Notes: generated from the sequence alone by a model not told the origin. Numbered from the stretch's first letter, positions 8,638 through 19,346 are shown. The stretch is 64,000 nucleotides of DNA from an uncultured Opitutia bacterium (GCA_903834135.1 CAILHZ010000016.1:62001-126000); one strand, 5' to 3'. Translations and numbers: made by a program.

Positions 8638-9684
8638 GGCACTTTTGACACGTGCTGTAGAATCCCCTTTAATCAACGGAGCAGGAAGCATCATATCAAT
8701 AAAGGTATCGCTTTCTTCTCCTGTACTTTGAAGGACAAGACGAGCCGCCGCTTCACCTAATTTTTCGGGAGACGTTCCAGCAGCCGTTACATAAGGCTTT
8801 TGCATAGTAGCAACAGCTGAGGCATCTGCACTGGCAATACTAAGGTCATCAGGGACAAGCAGTCCTTCTCTTTCAAATGCCTTAAGTGCTCCTTGAGCCA
8901 TAAGAGTATTGTAACACACAAAGGCCGTCGGAAATTCTTTATCTTTACGATGCTTAAGCATCGTATGCGCAGCCTCAAAACCTTCTGCTCTGTCTGCTTG
9001 CTCAAGCGTTATGGTATAGCGTGCATCCAACTCAATATTAGCTACACTCAGTGCTGCCTTGAAGGCATTGAAGCGTGATTCATGACGCCCTAAATCTACG
9101 TTGCCACCTAACCAACCTATGCGGCGATGACCAAGCCCTACGAGATGAACTACGAGAGCTTCGAGAGCTTGTGGCTCATTACCAACAACACTGTGACAGA
9201 TACCAGGGTAACGTGCAGAATTGGCTACGATACGTTTTTCGAAACGCCTTAAATCATTTAAAAAAGCAGCCTCTACTTCACCCATTAAAACGATGCCACG
9301 AAAACGGTGACCTTCAGTAAAAAACTTTCCTAATCGTGCTCTATTTAAAGTATCTTCAGAGCCCATAAACACCGTAGAATAACCACGTTCAATCAGCGCA
9401 TTATGTAAACCTTGCTCTACTTGAAGAAAGTAATTTCCCGGACTACTGCGCTTTAAAGAACTGCGATAAATAACTCCGATTTGATCCGCAATACTTTCTG
9501 CAGACGCAGCAGAACTCATTCCCTTAGGCCGATATCCTTTCTTAGTAGCTATCGCCCAAATACGGTCGTAAGTCTCTGCATTAATTCCCTGCCTTCTCCC
9601 ATTGAGTACAAGCGAAACTAATGCCTGCGATATACCCAACTCTTTTGCTAACTGCGTTTGGGATATTTTTTTAGTTCTAGCCAC
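8635..9684 (-). CDS. LacI-family transcriptional regulator
   Basis: About 349 residues. The N-terminal HTH reads ISQTQLAKELGISQALVSLVLNGRRQGINAETYDRIWAIA, a typical LacI domain with hinge, followed by a periplasmic-binding-protein-like sensor domain (IGVIYRSSLK..., HRRIGWLGGN, TAFVCYN). The family represses sugar-use operons until the ligand binds. The start is set at GTG 9684: a GGAG lies 7 bp upstream and the protein then begins MARTKKISQTQ, as in relatives. An upstream TTG at 9708 would add 8 unlikely residues. Its target may be the neighbouring minus-strand operon, but no operator was identified. Confidence 0.88.
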   Translation of the reverse strand: MARTKKISQTQLAKELGISQALVSLVLNGRRQGINAETYDRIWAIATKKGYRPKGMSSAASAESIADQIGVIYRSSLKRSSPGNYFLQVEQGLHNALIERGYSTVFMGSEDTLNRARLGKFFTEGHRFRGIVLMGEVEAAFLNDLRRFEKRIVANSARYPGICHSVVGNEPQALEALVVHLVGLGHRRIGWLGGNVDLGRHESRFNAFKAALSVANIELDARYTITLEQADRAEGFEAAHTMLKHRKDKEFPTAFVCYNTLMAQGALKAFEREGLLVPDDLSIASADASAVATMQKPYVTAAGTSPEKLGEAAARLVLQSTGEESDTFIDMMLPAPLIKGDSTARVKSA

Positions 9685-9744
9685 AAGACAACTCCATACA
9701 TTTACCAAAAAAACGCAATTACTAGAATAGGTATTAAAATTGCC

Positions 9745-11130
9745 TTATTTATAGAGCCAAAATGCACGTGTTTTTTGCTGATATAAAGCGTCCTCTGCCT
9801 GCCAGCGTTTCATATAAGCTTCTATATCAATACGGGATCCTCGCTGGGCTAGCTCATGAAAAAATGTACTAGAACCTACATGCTTAATAAACCCATCCGA
9901 TGCCACCTTACTAGCCAGAGCATAAGGATTTTTACCGTCATACTTACAGGTGAGTTTCATCATGTAGAAATTAAGCTCTGTGGGGCGCCATAAATCCCAA
10001 TCAGCAACTTCAATAAACAAACCCTGTCCGGACTTGCTTGCCTGCGTTGTTGGAACACTGACTAAGCGGTACTGTAGTCCCGGAATATTAAAATTCTCGA
10101 GATCCTTCTTTAAGACGTCTGTTTTAATATTCTGATTATAAATACCTCGAAATGGATATTGAGTTCCCACGCCACTAGAAAAATGACCCATGATAGTTCC
10201 AAGGCCAGTCATAGGATAACCCATCACAGCTGCAAATGTTGGAATATTTGTAGATGTTTTAATCCAGGTTAATCCAGTATCAGGCCAACGCATTTTGCGC
10301 TGCCATCCCACCATAGGAATAACAGTTAAATGTCCTTTAACACGTGAGATTTCAGGAATGCGTAGAATTCCTGGTGTCTCTTTTACAAAGCGCGCTAGTT
10401 CCCCAATTGTTAAGCCGTGCACGTAAGGAACAGGAAATTCATTAACAAGTGCAGCTCCTATCCAAGGCGCATCAAGTAAAGGACCATCCACTTTAAGACC
10501 ACCCAAAGGATTAGGACGATCAAGCACTACAACATCTACATTGTTCTCAAAACAACCCTCCATCGCCTGCTTCATTGCACCTGTGAAGGTATAACTTCTA
10601 ACTCCAATATCTTGCAGATCTATCACAAGTACATCGATTCCTTTTAATTGAGCCTTCGTTGGACGGTGCGTTCTACCATTATAGAGTGAAAAAATAGGCA
10701 GACCTGTTATTGCATCTTTATGGTCTGGATAAATAGTAGAGGCACTAAGTTCATCATAAACTCCATGCTCAGTTCCAAATAAAGCAACAAGCTTAACCCC
10801 TGGTGCATGCCTAAGGACATCAACTGCACTGACACCACGACGATTAGCTCCAGCAGGATGGGTAAGAAGCCCTACACGCTTACCTTGTAAAATTAAAAAA
10901 TGACCCGCTTCGAGTACATCTAATCCTGTAAGAACTGAGGAAGGTGCTTCTACATGTAGTGTAGAGCTACTCTTTGATTTATTCTCAATCGCAGCAGAAT
11001 AGCTAGAGCTAGAGGCAGGTGCTAATTTTGCGCCAGGTGTCTGCGTAGCATGACATCCGCACAATGACATTAAAATCATTAGGCATAAACCGCGGATTAT
11101 TAAGCTACGAAACCGAAAAGGATGTACCAT
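9745..11130 (-). CDS. NamZ-like (DUF1343) exo-beta-N-acetylmuramidase lipoprotein
   Basis: The DUF1343 family includes NamZ, which releases N-acetylmuramic acid from peptidoglycan fragments. Seen: the GKRVGLLTHPAG start of the domain, ALFGTEHGVYDE, TGLPIFSLYNGRTHRPT and LKGIDVLVIDLQDIGVRSYTFTGAM, all in family order. The ATG at 11130 gives MVHPFRFRSLIIRGLCLMILMSLCGC, a lipoprotein signal peptide with Cys as lipidation site; a TTG at 11178 would extend it into the upstream TPR gene and is unlikely. It probably acts in the periplasm on cell-wall fragments. It follows the TMTC-like gene closely. Confidence 0.85.
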   Translation of the reverse strand: MVHPFRFRSLIIRGLCLMILMSLCGCHATQTPGAKLAPASSSSYSAAIENKSKSSSTLHVEAPSSVLTGLDVLEAGHFLILQGKRVGLLTHPAGANRRGVSAVDVLRHAPGVKLVALFGTEHGVYDELSASTIYPDHKDAITGLPIFSLYNGRTHRPTKAQLKGIDVLVIDLQDIGVRSYTFTGAMKQAMEGCFENNVDVVVLDRPNPLGGLKVDGPLLDAPWIGAALVNEFPVPYVHGLTIGELARFVKETPGILRIPEISRVKGHLTVIPMVGWQRKMRWPDTGLTWIKTSTNIPTFAAVMGYPMTGLGTIMGHFSSGVGTQYPFRGIYNQNIKTDVLKKDLENFNIPGLQYRLVSVPTTQASKSGQGLFIEVADWDLWRPTELNFYMMKLTCKYDGKNPYALASKVASDGFIKHVGSSTFFHELAQRGSRIDIEAYMKRWQAEDALYQQKTRAFWLYK

Positions 11131-11155
11131 AGTAAGATGTGCTCTTAAGAAAGCG

Positions 11156-13012
11156 TCACAGTCTAGGCGCGCCGTCAAGCAGAGCTCTCACATCAGTTAG
11201 ACCTTTTTGAGCTGGAACACACCTCGGATCTAAACGTAAGGCTATTTCAAACTGCTCAATAGACTCCTTTAACTTACCTTCTAATCTATACGTATTCCCA
11301 AGATTAATATGCGCATCTACAATCATAGGATTTTTAGTGATGACCGTCAAAAATTGCTCTTCTGCTTCAGGATAGCGGCCTAATTCAAGAAGAACTCCTC
11401 CACGATTATCCTGAGCCTCAAGAAAATTAGGCTTTAGGTGTGCTGCAGTTGTAAACTCAACAAGAGCCTCATTAAGACGTCCTAGACCCACGAGCACATT
11501 TCCTAAGTTATAATGCGCTTTGCTATACGTGGGGTTCTGTTTAATGGCTGCCTCAAACTCAGCAATTGCTTCATCATATCTATTAAGGTCAGTGAAGGTA
11601 TTACCCAAATTATAATGAGCTTGTTCTGTATTAGGTCCATACTTAATGGCCGCTTGATACTCAGAAATAGCTTCTTGAGGCTTTCCAGATTCAGCCAAAA
11701 GTTTACCTAGATTATAATGAGCATAACCATTCTGTGGTCTTTTAAGAACCGTGTCTTGATAAAGCCCAATGACCGTTGAGTAATCTTGGTTGCGCGCATA
11801 ACTTCTTAAACCAAGAGCAGCACTAAGTATAAGAGCTATAACAATAATTAGCTTTAGTGAGATTTTTTGAAAACTACGTCTGAGTAAAAAGTACCCGCCG
11901 CACACAAGAAGTGAGATTACAGATAAAAGTGGTAGATACATCCGATGTTCCGCTAATATCTGCCTATTTCCAGGCATCACTGAAGTAGGTGCAAGAATTG
12001 CAAAAAAGAACAGTGCAAGTAGACCAATCCAAGAGCGCTTAACTAAATAATATGCGCTAACAACAACCAAGCTCATTAGAAATAAAACATATGGAATAAT
12101 AGTAACAAAGTGCTCAACCCACTGTACCCCATAGTCAAATACGAGATTTTTTGGCCAGAAAACTAACGCAAGATAATGCCACATCGCTTCAAACTGAGTC
12201 TTCCAATAGGTCCAGGGCGAAATATCAATACCAAATCCAGACGTACCACCTCTTGTTCCAGTACCCAGCGCAAGAAAAAGCAGCACGCAGGCACTTACAG
12301 TCAAAGCGAGATAGTAAAGAGATCGTTTCTTTAACGCATCCTTCAGCGATAACTCATTTATAATCCAATCATAAACTAAAATAATAAGTGGTGCAGAAAT
12401 CATCACTTCCTTCGAAGCCATACCCGCTAAGCAAGCTGCAACAGATGAGATAATCCATCCTGCACTCTGTTTAGTTTCTGTACCGCGTATAAAGCAGTAA
12501 AGACTCGCCAGATAAAAAAGCCCCATCAGTGACTCTGCACGTTGAATAACATAGGTCACAGACTCTGTCTGTAGTGGATGCAGTGCCCACATAAGCGCTA
12601 CAGAAAAACCAAGCCCTAGGGCTTCACTTGTATGCAAACCTAATCCCCTTAAACGCAGTAGAGTACGTCTCACAATACCCAAAACAAATAAGGATGCACT
12701 AGAATGTATAATTAGATTTAGCAGATGATAGCTCCACACTTCGGTTCCACTAATCGCATAATTAAGCGCTAGAGATAAATTCACTAAAGGCCTACCCTCA
12801 ACGGTGATTCCTTTACCATGCGGAGGTGACAGTACCTGCCTAAAGTCTAAGAGACTGTGTATCGTAGGATTTTCTAGAATTGCCGGAATATCATCAAAAA
12901 CAAAGGGTCCAAAATAACTGTTTTGATACACGCTAAAAATCGCGACTATAATACCTAGACTAGCCCAAAAGCTGCCATAAGATTTCCTTGTACTGTTTAG
13001 AGGCGATACCAC
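11156..13012 (-). CDS. TMTC-like polytopic membrane protein with C-terminal TPRs
   Basis: The 618-residue protein has about 10-12 membrane helices in residues 15-410, then at least five TPR units (about 430-610, each beginning AHYNLGN or similar). The N-terminal FVFDDIPAILENPTIHS, the GRPLVNLSLALNYAISGTEVWSYHLLN segment and the LQTESVTYVIQRAESLMG segment resemble TMTC/DUF1736-type proteins, some of which are O-mannosyltransferases with a GT-C fold. The DD pair in the first loop is the position of a catalytic acid in GT-C enzymes. The start is GTG at 13012. A longer paralogue lies at 14309-16384. Confidence 0.8.
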   Translation of the reverse strand: MVSPLNSTRKSYGSFWASLGIIVAIFSVYQNSYFGPFVFDDIPAILENPTIHSLLDFRQVLSPPHGKGITVEGRPLVNLSLALNYAISGTEVWSYHLLNLIIHSSASLFVLGIVRRTLLRLRGLGLHTSEALGLGFSVALMWALHPLQTESVTYVIQRAESLMGLFYLASLYCFIRGTETKQSAGWIISSVAACLAGMASKEVMISAPLIILVYDWIINELSLKDALKKRSLYYLALTVSACVLLFLALGTGTRGGTSGFGIDISPWTYWKTQFEAMWHYLALVFWPKNLVFDYGVQWVEHFVTIIPYVLFLMSLVVVSAYYLVKRSWIGLLALFFFAILAPTSVMPGNRQILAEHRMYLPLLSVISLLVCGGYFLLRRSFQKISLKLIIVIALILSAALGLRSYARNQDYSTVIGLYQDTVLKRPQNGYAHYNLGKLLAESGKPQEAISEYQAAIKYGPNTEQAHYNLGNTFTDLNRYDEAIAEFEAAIKQNPTYSKAHYNLGNVLVGLGRLNEALVEFTTAAHLKPNFLEAQDNRGGVLLELGRYPEAEEQFLTVITKNPMIVDAHINLGNTYRLEGKLKESIEQFEIALRLDPRCVPAQKGLTDVRALLDGAPRL

Positions 13013-13138
13013 GTGTTCGTAGCCTAAGGAACTCTCTAGGCATTGAGCAATCCCCAGCTTAGAAAAACCTCACTTTAAGTCTCACATACCGTAGTTTTGG
13101 TTTTGCCTATTCCTTTAAGCTGCCTGTTATCCTAAGAC

Positions 13139-14302
13139 ATGCGAATTCTGATAGCCTTTGATAAATTCAAAGACGCACTGAGTGCGCATGATGCGTGCCG
13201 TGCTGCTGCTGAAGCACTAAGCCATATCAACCCAGATTTTGAAATCGATCTATGTCCACTCGCTGATGGAGGAGATGGTTTTCAGGCAATCCTAACTGAC
13301 TCTGTTCTAGGAGAACACATCACTTACTTAGTGGATGGACCTAGAGGAGGTCTAACGGAAGCTACCCTAGGTATTGTAAAATCAGCTTCCCTGTCAGATG
13401 CAACTCGTAGTCTTTTAAAACTTCAGAAAACTCCAGCATCTAATGAGTCTGTCATTGCTGTAATTGAGATGGCATCTGCGAGTGGACTTAGTCTTTTACC
13501 AGAAAACTTACGAGACCCCTGGCAAACAAGCTCTCAGGGAACAGGCCAACTCCTACTCATAGCTAAAGAGTTAAACGCTGAAGCAATTGTTCTAGGCGTT
13601 GGAGGTAGCGCTACGCATGACCTAGGCTTCGGCGCTTTATCGGCATTGGGACTTAATTTCTTAAGAGAAGACGGCTCACGTATTAATAACCCAATTCCTA
13701 AAGTCTGGAACCAGATTAGTACCATTACAGGTTCAGTACCTGAACTGCCCCCATTACGCATTGCCTGCGATGTCACCAATACACTGCTTGGTCCACGCGG
13801 AGCTGCCACAGTGTATGCACCGCAAAAAGGACTTCCCAAAGATGAAATCCAAAAACTGGAACTAGAAACATCCAAAGCAGCAAAACAGTTGTGCCGCGCG
13901 TTATCTCAAGACGAAAAGCTAGTAGCGGTTCCAGGATCAGGTGCAGCAGGAGGTATTTGCTTCGGACTTATGGCTGCTGCAAAAGCAGAACTAGTTCCTG
14001 GATTTAATCTCGTCTCAATGTGGCTAAATCTCGAAAAACGCATAAAGACTGCAGATATGATTATAACGGGTGAAGGAAGATTTGATCAGAGTTCTCTAGA
14101 AGGAAAAGGACCAGGCGCGATCCTTGAATTGGCTAAAGTAATGAATAAAAAAATTCATATTTTTGCAGGAGAAGTAAAGCCTACCCCAACAGACTTTATT
14201 CATCAAATAACTCAAGTTGGTTCGCCGCTAGCAGAGGCACTTAAAAATACAGAGACAAATCTTAAGCAAAGTATCGCACACGTATTCAAACATACTGTGT
14301 AG
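13139..14302 (+). CDS. Glycerate kinase (GarK/GlxK family)
   Basis: The 387-residue protein fits glycerate kinase family PF02595. The N-terminal MRILIAFDKFKDALSAHDA, CPLADGGDGFQA, GVGGSATHDLGFGALSALG and GEGRFDQSSLEGKGPG are hallmark stretches. It phosphorylates glycerate with ATP, usually to 2-phosphoglycerate, feeding glycolysis. It sits between two minus-strand TMTC-like genes and is the only plus-strand gene there. A -10-like TATCCT ends 5 bp before the ATG, so the mRNA leader must be very short. Confidence 0.92.
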   Translation: MRILIAFDKFKDALSAHDACRAAAEALSHINPDFEIDLCPLADGGDGFQAILTDSVLGEHITYLVDGPRGGLTEATLGIVKSASLSDATRSLLKLQKTPASNESVIAVIEMASASGLSLLPENLRDPWQTSSQGTGQLLLIAKELNAEAIVLGVGGSATHDLGFGALSALGLNFLREDGSRINNPIPKVWNQISTITGSVPELPPLRIACDVTNTLLGPRGAATVYAPQKGLPKDEIQKLELETSKAAKQLCRALSQDEKLVAVPGSGAAGGICFGLMAAAKAELVPGFNLVSMWLNLEKRIKTADMIITGEGRFDQSSLEGKGPGAILELAKVMNKKIHIFAGEVKPTPTDFIHQITQVGSPLAEALKNTETNLKQSIAHVFKHTV

Positions 14303-14308
14303 AAAAAA

Positions 14309-16384
14309 TTAAGGATTCTGTTTCTTAAGTGCTGATCTAACTTCAATGAGATTGGCTTGGATGCTTACTTCACTAGGATTTTGCTTTAGTGCCTGCAAAA
14401 GCATCTGCTCAGATTCTTTCAATCTTCCTAGATTAAAATATAAAATACCAAGATTATTTACTGCATCTAAAAAATTAGGCTTAAGTAAAATGGCCCTTTG
14501 AAAGTGCTGTATAGCCTCTTGTTTTTTATCTAATTCTACAAATAAGTTACCAATATTATACTCAGCAGTGGGATAGTTTGGCTTTAGACTTATCGCTGAT
14601 TCATAGGCCTGTACCGCCTCTTGCCTACGATTTAAAGCAACTAAGGAATTACCCATATTGTAATAAGCACTCGGCAAATCAGATTTAACTCGAAGTGCTT
14701 GTTTGTATGAATCAATTGCTAAGTCATGTTTATCAAGTGATGCATAGGCATTACCACGGTTATAATACGCTTCAGCGTAATCAGGTTTCTGTGCAACAGC
14801 TTGATTAAAATAGTTAATCCCAACTTCCGCATCATTACGTTTCACACATACGACTCCATAGCTATTAAGAGCATCAGGATAAGTCGGGAAAAGTCGTAAC
14901 GCTTCTTGAATATGCACCAACGCCTGCGTGTCTTGATTGTGTCTTAAATATAGCAGGGCAACTTCTTCTTGGGCTAAGTAAAGTGATGGATTAATATTAA
15001 TTGCTAGCATGTACTCCTTAAGCGCTTCTGAATCGTTTGCTTGTGCAACATATTCCTCAGCTAGCATGGTGTGCGCTAAGGCATTGAGTGGTTTTTTTGC
15101 AACAGTGTCCTGCCACATCCCAAGAGGTGACTGATACACCGCATTTCGCATATAGGTCAAAGCGCCGAAACTAATGCTAATTAACATTAGAAAAATAACA
15201 AGAAACTGAAACACCATATGTTGTTTCAAGTATTTTTTCCAAAGCAGATAGCAGATCCAAACAAGCAATGCCATCACTGCTGCAAGAGGCAGATACATAC
15301 GGTGCTCCACAATCATTTGGCTAGTACCAGGTACAAGACTAGTCGGTGAAAGAATGCAAAAAAACCATGCACCTAAAAATCCTAGTTTTGGTTTGTATAT
15401 ATAAGCCCAGACAGAAGCTATAAGTAGCGGAACTAAAACGAGTGCCCAAGGTAACCACTGGCTTAACTCATTTGACGTAAAAGTTCCGTATTCAAACACA
15501 AGCGGATTTGGCCACAAAGAAAGCTTAAGGTAGCGAATAATCGCTTCACACTGTGTCTTGCCATACTGCATCCAAGGCACTCCTGTACCAAAACCAATTG
15601 TTCCCCCGCGATTACCACCACTTCTAATCACGAGCAAAACAAGTACACCCCAGCTTAATACTAAACCTAAATAGTAGTGAGTTCTTTTTGTTAACGCCTG
15701 CTTTAAATTTCCAGAAATAAAACTTCGGTCTAAGAAAAGAACAAGCAAGGGAGCACTTACCATGACCTCTTTTGTCGCCATGCCTAAAAAAGAAAACACA
15801 ACTGAAAGACTTAACCATAAAGCAGAGTCCGTCTCTTTCTCTACAGCGCGAAGAAAACAATAAAAAGTCCCTAGAAAGAAAAAACCCATAAGCGACTCAG
15901 CACGCTGAATCACGTAGGTAACTGCCTCAGTTTGCAGAGGATGCACAGTCCAAAGAAGAGCAATTAAGAAACTAAGCCATAGCACTTCATTATCAGTAAG
16001 TAAAAATCCTAAAGCTATTCGTTTTAGAACTCTTCGAGCTATTCCAAATAAAAAAAGCCCGCTTAAAATATGTACAAAAATATTAACACAGTGATAGCTC
16101 CACACCTCAGTTCCACTAATCGCATAATTAAGTGCCAAGGATAAATTAAGAATCGGTCTACTCTGTACCGTGACATGAGCACGTGTAGAAAAAATATCCC
16201 CTAGTGCTGCTAGATGCCTAATTGTCGGATTGCCTGCAATCGAAGAGGCGTCATCGAGTAAAAATACTCCGTGAATACTATTCGCGTAGGCTAAAACCCC
16301 AGCTAGTACGGTAAGTAAAGCAAGCACCCAAGGCCTAAAAAAACCCTCGGCTAAATTAGAATTAGCGGAGGGTTTAAACGACAT
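14309..16384 (-). CDS. TMTC-like polytopic membrane protein with eight TPRs
   Basis: This 691-residue paralogue of the protein at 11156 shares GRP/SRPILNLSLALNYAISGTEVWSYH, LQTEAVTYVIQRAESLMGFF and GTSQMIVEHRMYLPL almost word for word. It has about 10-12 membrane helices (20-420) and roughly eight TPRs (435-690), three more than its partner. The FLLDDASSIAGNPTIRHL loop keeps the DD pair. It is likely a GT-C-type glycosyltransferase or an assembly protein with periplasmic TPRs; the reaction is unproven. Its stop is 6 bp from that of the glycerate kinase. Confidence 0.8.
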   Translation of the reverse strand: MSFKPSANSNLAEGFFRPWVLALLTVLAGVLAYANSIHGVFLLDDASSIAGNPTIRHLAALGDIFSTRAHVTVQSRPILNLSLALNYAISGTEVWSYHCVNIFVHILSGLFLFGIARRVLKRIALGFLLTDNEVLWLSFLIALLWTVHPLQTEAVTYVIQRAESLMGFFFLGTFYCFLRAVEKETDSALWLSLSVVFSFLGMATKEVMVSAPLLVLFLDRSFISGNLKQALTKRTHYYLGLVLSWGVLVLLVIRSGGNRGGTIGFGTGVPWMQYGKTQCEAIIRYLKLSLWPNPLVFEYGTFTSNELSQWLPWALVLVPLLIASVWAYIYKPKLGFLGAWFFCILSPTSLVPGTSQMIVEHRMYLPLAAVMALLVWICYLLWKKYLKQHMVFQFLVIFLMLISISFGALTYMRNAVYQSPLGMWQDTVAKKPLNALAHTMLAEEYVAQANDSEALKEYMLAININPSLYLAQEEVALLYLRHNQDTQALVHIQEALRLFPTYPDALNSYGVVCVKRNDAEVGINYFNQAVAQKPDYAEAYYNRGNAYASLDKHDLAIDSYKQALRVKSDLPSAYYNMGNSLVALNRRQEAVQAYESAISLKPNYPTAEYNIGNLFVELDKKQEAIQHFQRAILLKPNFLDAVNNLGILYFNLGRLKESEQMLLQALKQNPSEVSIQANLIEVRSALKKQNP

Positions 16385-16403
16385 ACCTACTAAATACTAA
16401 ATT

Positions 16404-18029
16404 TTAGAATTTAGATCCATCTTTCTTTGTACCACAAAGGCTGACTTCAATGCCTAGTTCAGCAGCAAGTGCTGCTTTAGTGTAAAGAGCCATGTCGGCA
16501 TCCTGGGAAGATTCAGCATAGGCAACTTGGATGTGGTTAGCTTTGTGACGAGCCATCATTTGATCACGGGATACACCATATGTCACTGCATGCATAATTG
16601 GCCACTGCACAGTCGTTTCTTTCCAACGACGATCTGTTTCTTGCTTAGGTAGCGTTATGACTTTAGCACGGCCTAGATCCATCTTAAGGCGTCCGTTTTC
16701 AATAAAAACACGGCTCCAGACGATTTCACCTGGCTTTGCTATACCACGCACAGTTCCTCCGCCTAATTTAAAATACATGGGTGGCTGTCTCAGTGAATCT
16801 GTTCCCTTGTAACCACCAATGTGATGCGCAGGAGGAGCACTGCCGGAAATTAAAAATACCCATACATATTCATCGGTAGTACCACTCTTATCCCAATCAC
16901 CCCACCTTAAATCGTGGAGTGTATTTTCGACAGGTTGCCCTAAGGCAGTGTGCACACGCTGAGTAAGCAGTCCATCAAGGCCAGCACACTCATCCACTTC
17001 GTTAAAATGAGTTAATGGCTCACCTTTTTTAATTACCTTGCCCAAGGCATTTTTTACGGGAGGTCTGTCGGAATTATTTAAAATACCTTCTACAAGATCA
17101 GATGCAGGCAATAAATCTTTTAGCCCTTGTTGATACTGTATACCAATAGTATCACAGCCGAAAGTATCTGCAATGCGCAGCGCAGCAACGTAAGTCTTAC
17201 ACTGCAAGAGTACCTGTTTGAGCGTTAATTCTGTAGCTTCATTTTTTCCAAAATGGAAAGTCATGCCTTTAGTAACGAGCCATTTATAAACAGCTTTTGC
17301 TTCCTTATCACTAACCTGAGTCGACTCATAATAGAGAGCAGACTGTGATAAACGCTCTTTATATACACCAGTCTGGAAAAGTAGCTCATCAGGAATGATG
17401 GCATTATACATACCCATACAGCCTTCATCAAAAATACCCATGATGGCTTTACTCTTCTTTAAGACATGGGCTAAAGCGCTAGCGACACGTTTAGCATTCT
17501 GAGGTACACTTGCTTTACCCAGTGCTTTTACGTGAGCTGTTTTATGCTTAACTGAACCTGTCTTAAGCCAGGTCTTTAAACCTGCTACAAAAGCCTCATC
17601 GGTAAAATCTTCACTCCATAGCGTGGAATACTTCACTCCAGCCTTTGTTAACGAGCCGTTCAAATTAAGCATACCCACTAAGCCAGGCCAAGTACCGCTC
17701 CAATTTGCTACAGTAAGAATTGGTCCACGGTGCGAGATTAGCCCATGTAAAACGTGATGGGAATACTGCCATACAGCTTCCGCTACAATAAGTGGCGCAT
17801 CAGGATTAATACGACTAAACACGTCCATACCCTCTTTTTGGGAACTAATGAAGCCGTGCTTTACCTTAGCATTATAGCCATGAGCTCTCACAAGCTTAGA
17901 ACCAAGCTGAGCAAGTGCCTTAGCTAAGGCTGCCTCCATTTGTTTTTGGGCCGGCCAGCACACTTCATTGGCTGAATGACGGAGATCACCGTTAGCAACA
18001 AGTTGGATTATTTTACCTGATTTACGCAT
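16404..18029 (-). CDS. L-fucose/L-arabinose isomerase-like protein
   Basis: This 541-residue cytoplasmic protein has no signal peptide. The N-terminal part ([44 protein letters not shown]) and the C-terminal part ([52 protein letters not shown]) resemble the FucI/AraA-like fold. Such proteins interconvert aldoses and ketoses. No substrate can be assigned; it is longer than AraA and shorter than E. coli FucI. It follows the BON-domain gene by 6 bp and probably shares its transcript. Confidence 0.7.
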   Translation of the reverse strand: MRKSGKIIQLVANGDLRHSANEVCWPAQKQMEAALAKALAQLGSKLVRAHGYNAKVKHGFISSQKEGMDVFSRINPDAPLIVAEAVWQYSHHVLHGLISHRGPILTVANWSGTWPGLVGMLNLNGSLTKAGVKYSTLWSEDFTDEAFVAGLKTWLKTGSVKHKTAHVKALGKASVPQNAKRVASALAHVLKKSKAIMGIFDEGCMGMYNAIIPDELLFQTGVYKERLSQSALYYESTQVSDKEAKAVYKWLVTKGMTFHFGKNEATELTLKQVLLQCKTYVAALRIADTFGCDTIGIQYQQGLKDLLPASDLVEGILNNSDRPPVKNALGKVIKKGEPLTHFNEVDECAGLDGLLTQRVHTALGQPVENTLHDLRWGDWDKSGTTDEYVWVFLISGSAPPAHHIGGYKGTDSLRQPPMYFKLGGGTVRGIAKPGEIVWSRVFIENGRLKMDLGRAKVITLPKQETDRRWKETTVQWPIMHAVTYGVSRDQMMARHKANHIQVAYAESSQDADMALYTKAALAAELGIEVSLCGTKKDGSKF

Positions 18030-18035
18030 AAAAAA

Positions 18036-18446
18036 TTATTTTAGAAATAACTGAGCTTTCAGATGATGAACACCCTCTGTATCCATCGCAGCTGACACAG
18101 CTTTGTTAAGTAACGCTTCAGACGCCACATGGCCTTTTAAAGTTACATCACTATGATCAACCTCAATTTGTATATCGGCTGCAGATAAATCATGGTCTAA
18201 AAGAAATTTGCCTTTGATTACAGCAAGGATTCGAGCATCCGTTAATCCCACTCCAGCACTTGCTGCCTTATCTCTGACAACTTCACCTGTTTTAACTAAA
18301 TCCACCCTGACTTCATCAGCACTTACATGCATTTTCTTCATCTGCTCAATAAGCACTTCTTTAGGCTTATTCTCGTTTTGGTCATACAAGTGCATACAAT
18401 AACCACCTAGGGTAATTCCAAGGACTAAAATAAACAGAGATTTCAT
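18036..18446 (-). CDS. Exported BON-domain protein
   Basis: The 136-residue protein has an N-terminal hydrophobic segment (MKSLFILVLGITLGGYCMHLY) and a C-terminal BON domain of about 70 residues: LTDARILAVIKGKFLLDHDLSAADIQIEVDHSDVTLKGHV...AVSAAMDTEGV. BON domains bind lipid surfaces and typically sit in the periplasm (OsmY-like stress proteins). The stretch between the two parts is charged. It is 6 bp upstream of the isomerase-like gene, though no functional link is evident. Confidence 0.85.
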   Translation of the reverse strand: MKSLFILVLGITLGGYCMHLYDQNENKPKEVLIEQMKKMHVSADEVRVDLVKTGEVVRDKAASAGVGLTDARILAVIKGKFLLDHDLSAADIQIEVDHSDVTLKGHVASEALLNKAVSAAMDTEGVHHLKAQLFLK

Positions 18447-18555
18447 GTGTTATAAGGTTTTATGCTATACAAACTGAGCATTTCACGAGGATCGATTAAA
18501 AAATACGTTTCTTGAACCTAAGCTCAACATAGTTTAGTTCTTTTCCTTAACTCGT

Positions 18556-19332
18556 ATGACAAAACCTACTGCACTTGTCACAGGCGCCTCCCGAGGCATT
18601 GGTCGGGGCATTGCTTTAGAGCTCTCCAAAGCAGGCTACCGTGTAGCCATTAACTACGCTTCCAATGAAGTAGCGGCTCAAGAAGTCCTTACCCTTATCA
18701 CCCAAAGCGGTGGTGAAGGCTTCATTGTTAAAGCGGATATCGCGAAAGCTTCAGAAAGACAATCTCTCGTGCAAGAAGTCCTCGCCCAGTTTGGCCGCTT
18801 AGATCTTCTAGTTAATAATGCGGGTGTTGCACCTACAGTAAGAGCTGACCTTCTAGATGCGACAGAGGAAAGCTTTGACCGTTTAGTGAGTATTAATCTC
18901 AAAGGGCCTTACTTACTGACTCAGCAAATTGCTAAGCAGATGCTTAAACAAAATAAAGGGCTATCAGGACAACGGGGCCTCATTGTTAATATTACATCAA
19001 TTTCAGCATACACAGCATCCATAAACCGCGGCGATTATTGCATGGTGAAAGCTGGCTTATCGATGATGACTAAACTCTTTGCAGACCGTTTAGCAGAAGA
19101 CGCTATTAATGTTTTTGAAATTAGACCCGGTATTATTGCAACAGACATGACAGGTGCCGTTAAAGCAAAGTACGACAAACTGATTTTAGAAGATGGCATT
19201 ACCCCAATTAAACGCTGGGGCACTCCCGATGATGTCGGCCTTGCTGTGCGAGCAATCGCAGAAAATAGATTCCCTTTTTCAACTGGCGCAATCCTTGATG
19301 TGGATGGGGGCTTCCATATCCGTAAGCTTTAA
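18556..19332 (+). CDS. Short-chain dehydrogenase/reductase (3-ketoacyl-ACP reductase-like)
   Basis: At 258 residues this is a classical SDR. The cofactor motif is [13 protein letters not shown] near the N-terminus and NNAG follows at about 91-94. The catalytic Ser lies in [10 protein letters not shown] and the Tyr-x-x-x-Lys in GDYCMVKAG. The C-terminal [15 protein letters not shown] is typical of verrucomicrobial SDRs annotated as 3-ketoacyl-ACP reductase. The substrate could equally be a sugar alcohol. It is followed after 14 bp by the RlmM-like gene. Confidence 0.88.
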   Translation: MTKPTALVTGASRGIGRGIALELSKAGYRVAINYASNEVAAQEVLTLITQSGGEGFIVKADIAKASERQSLVQEVLAQFGRLDLLVNNAGVAPTVRADLLDATEESFDRLVSINLKGPYLLTQQIAKQMLKQNKGLSGQRGLIVNITSISAYTASINRGDYCMVKAGLSMMTKLFADRLAEDAINVFEIRPGIIATDMTGAVKAKYDKLILEDGITPIKRWGTPDDVGLAVRAIAENRFPFSTGAILDVDGGFHIRKL

Positions 19333-19346
19333 TTTTTAATTTTACC

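Noticed and set aside
13103-13133. TTGCCT-19-TATCCT as a firm promoter for the glycerate kinase
   Set aside because: Spacer is long and the -10 match is weak; kept only as part of the short-leader observation.
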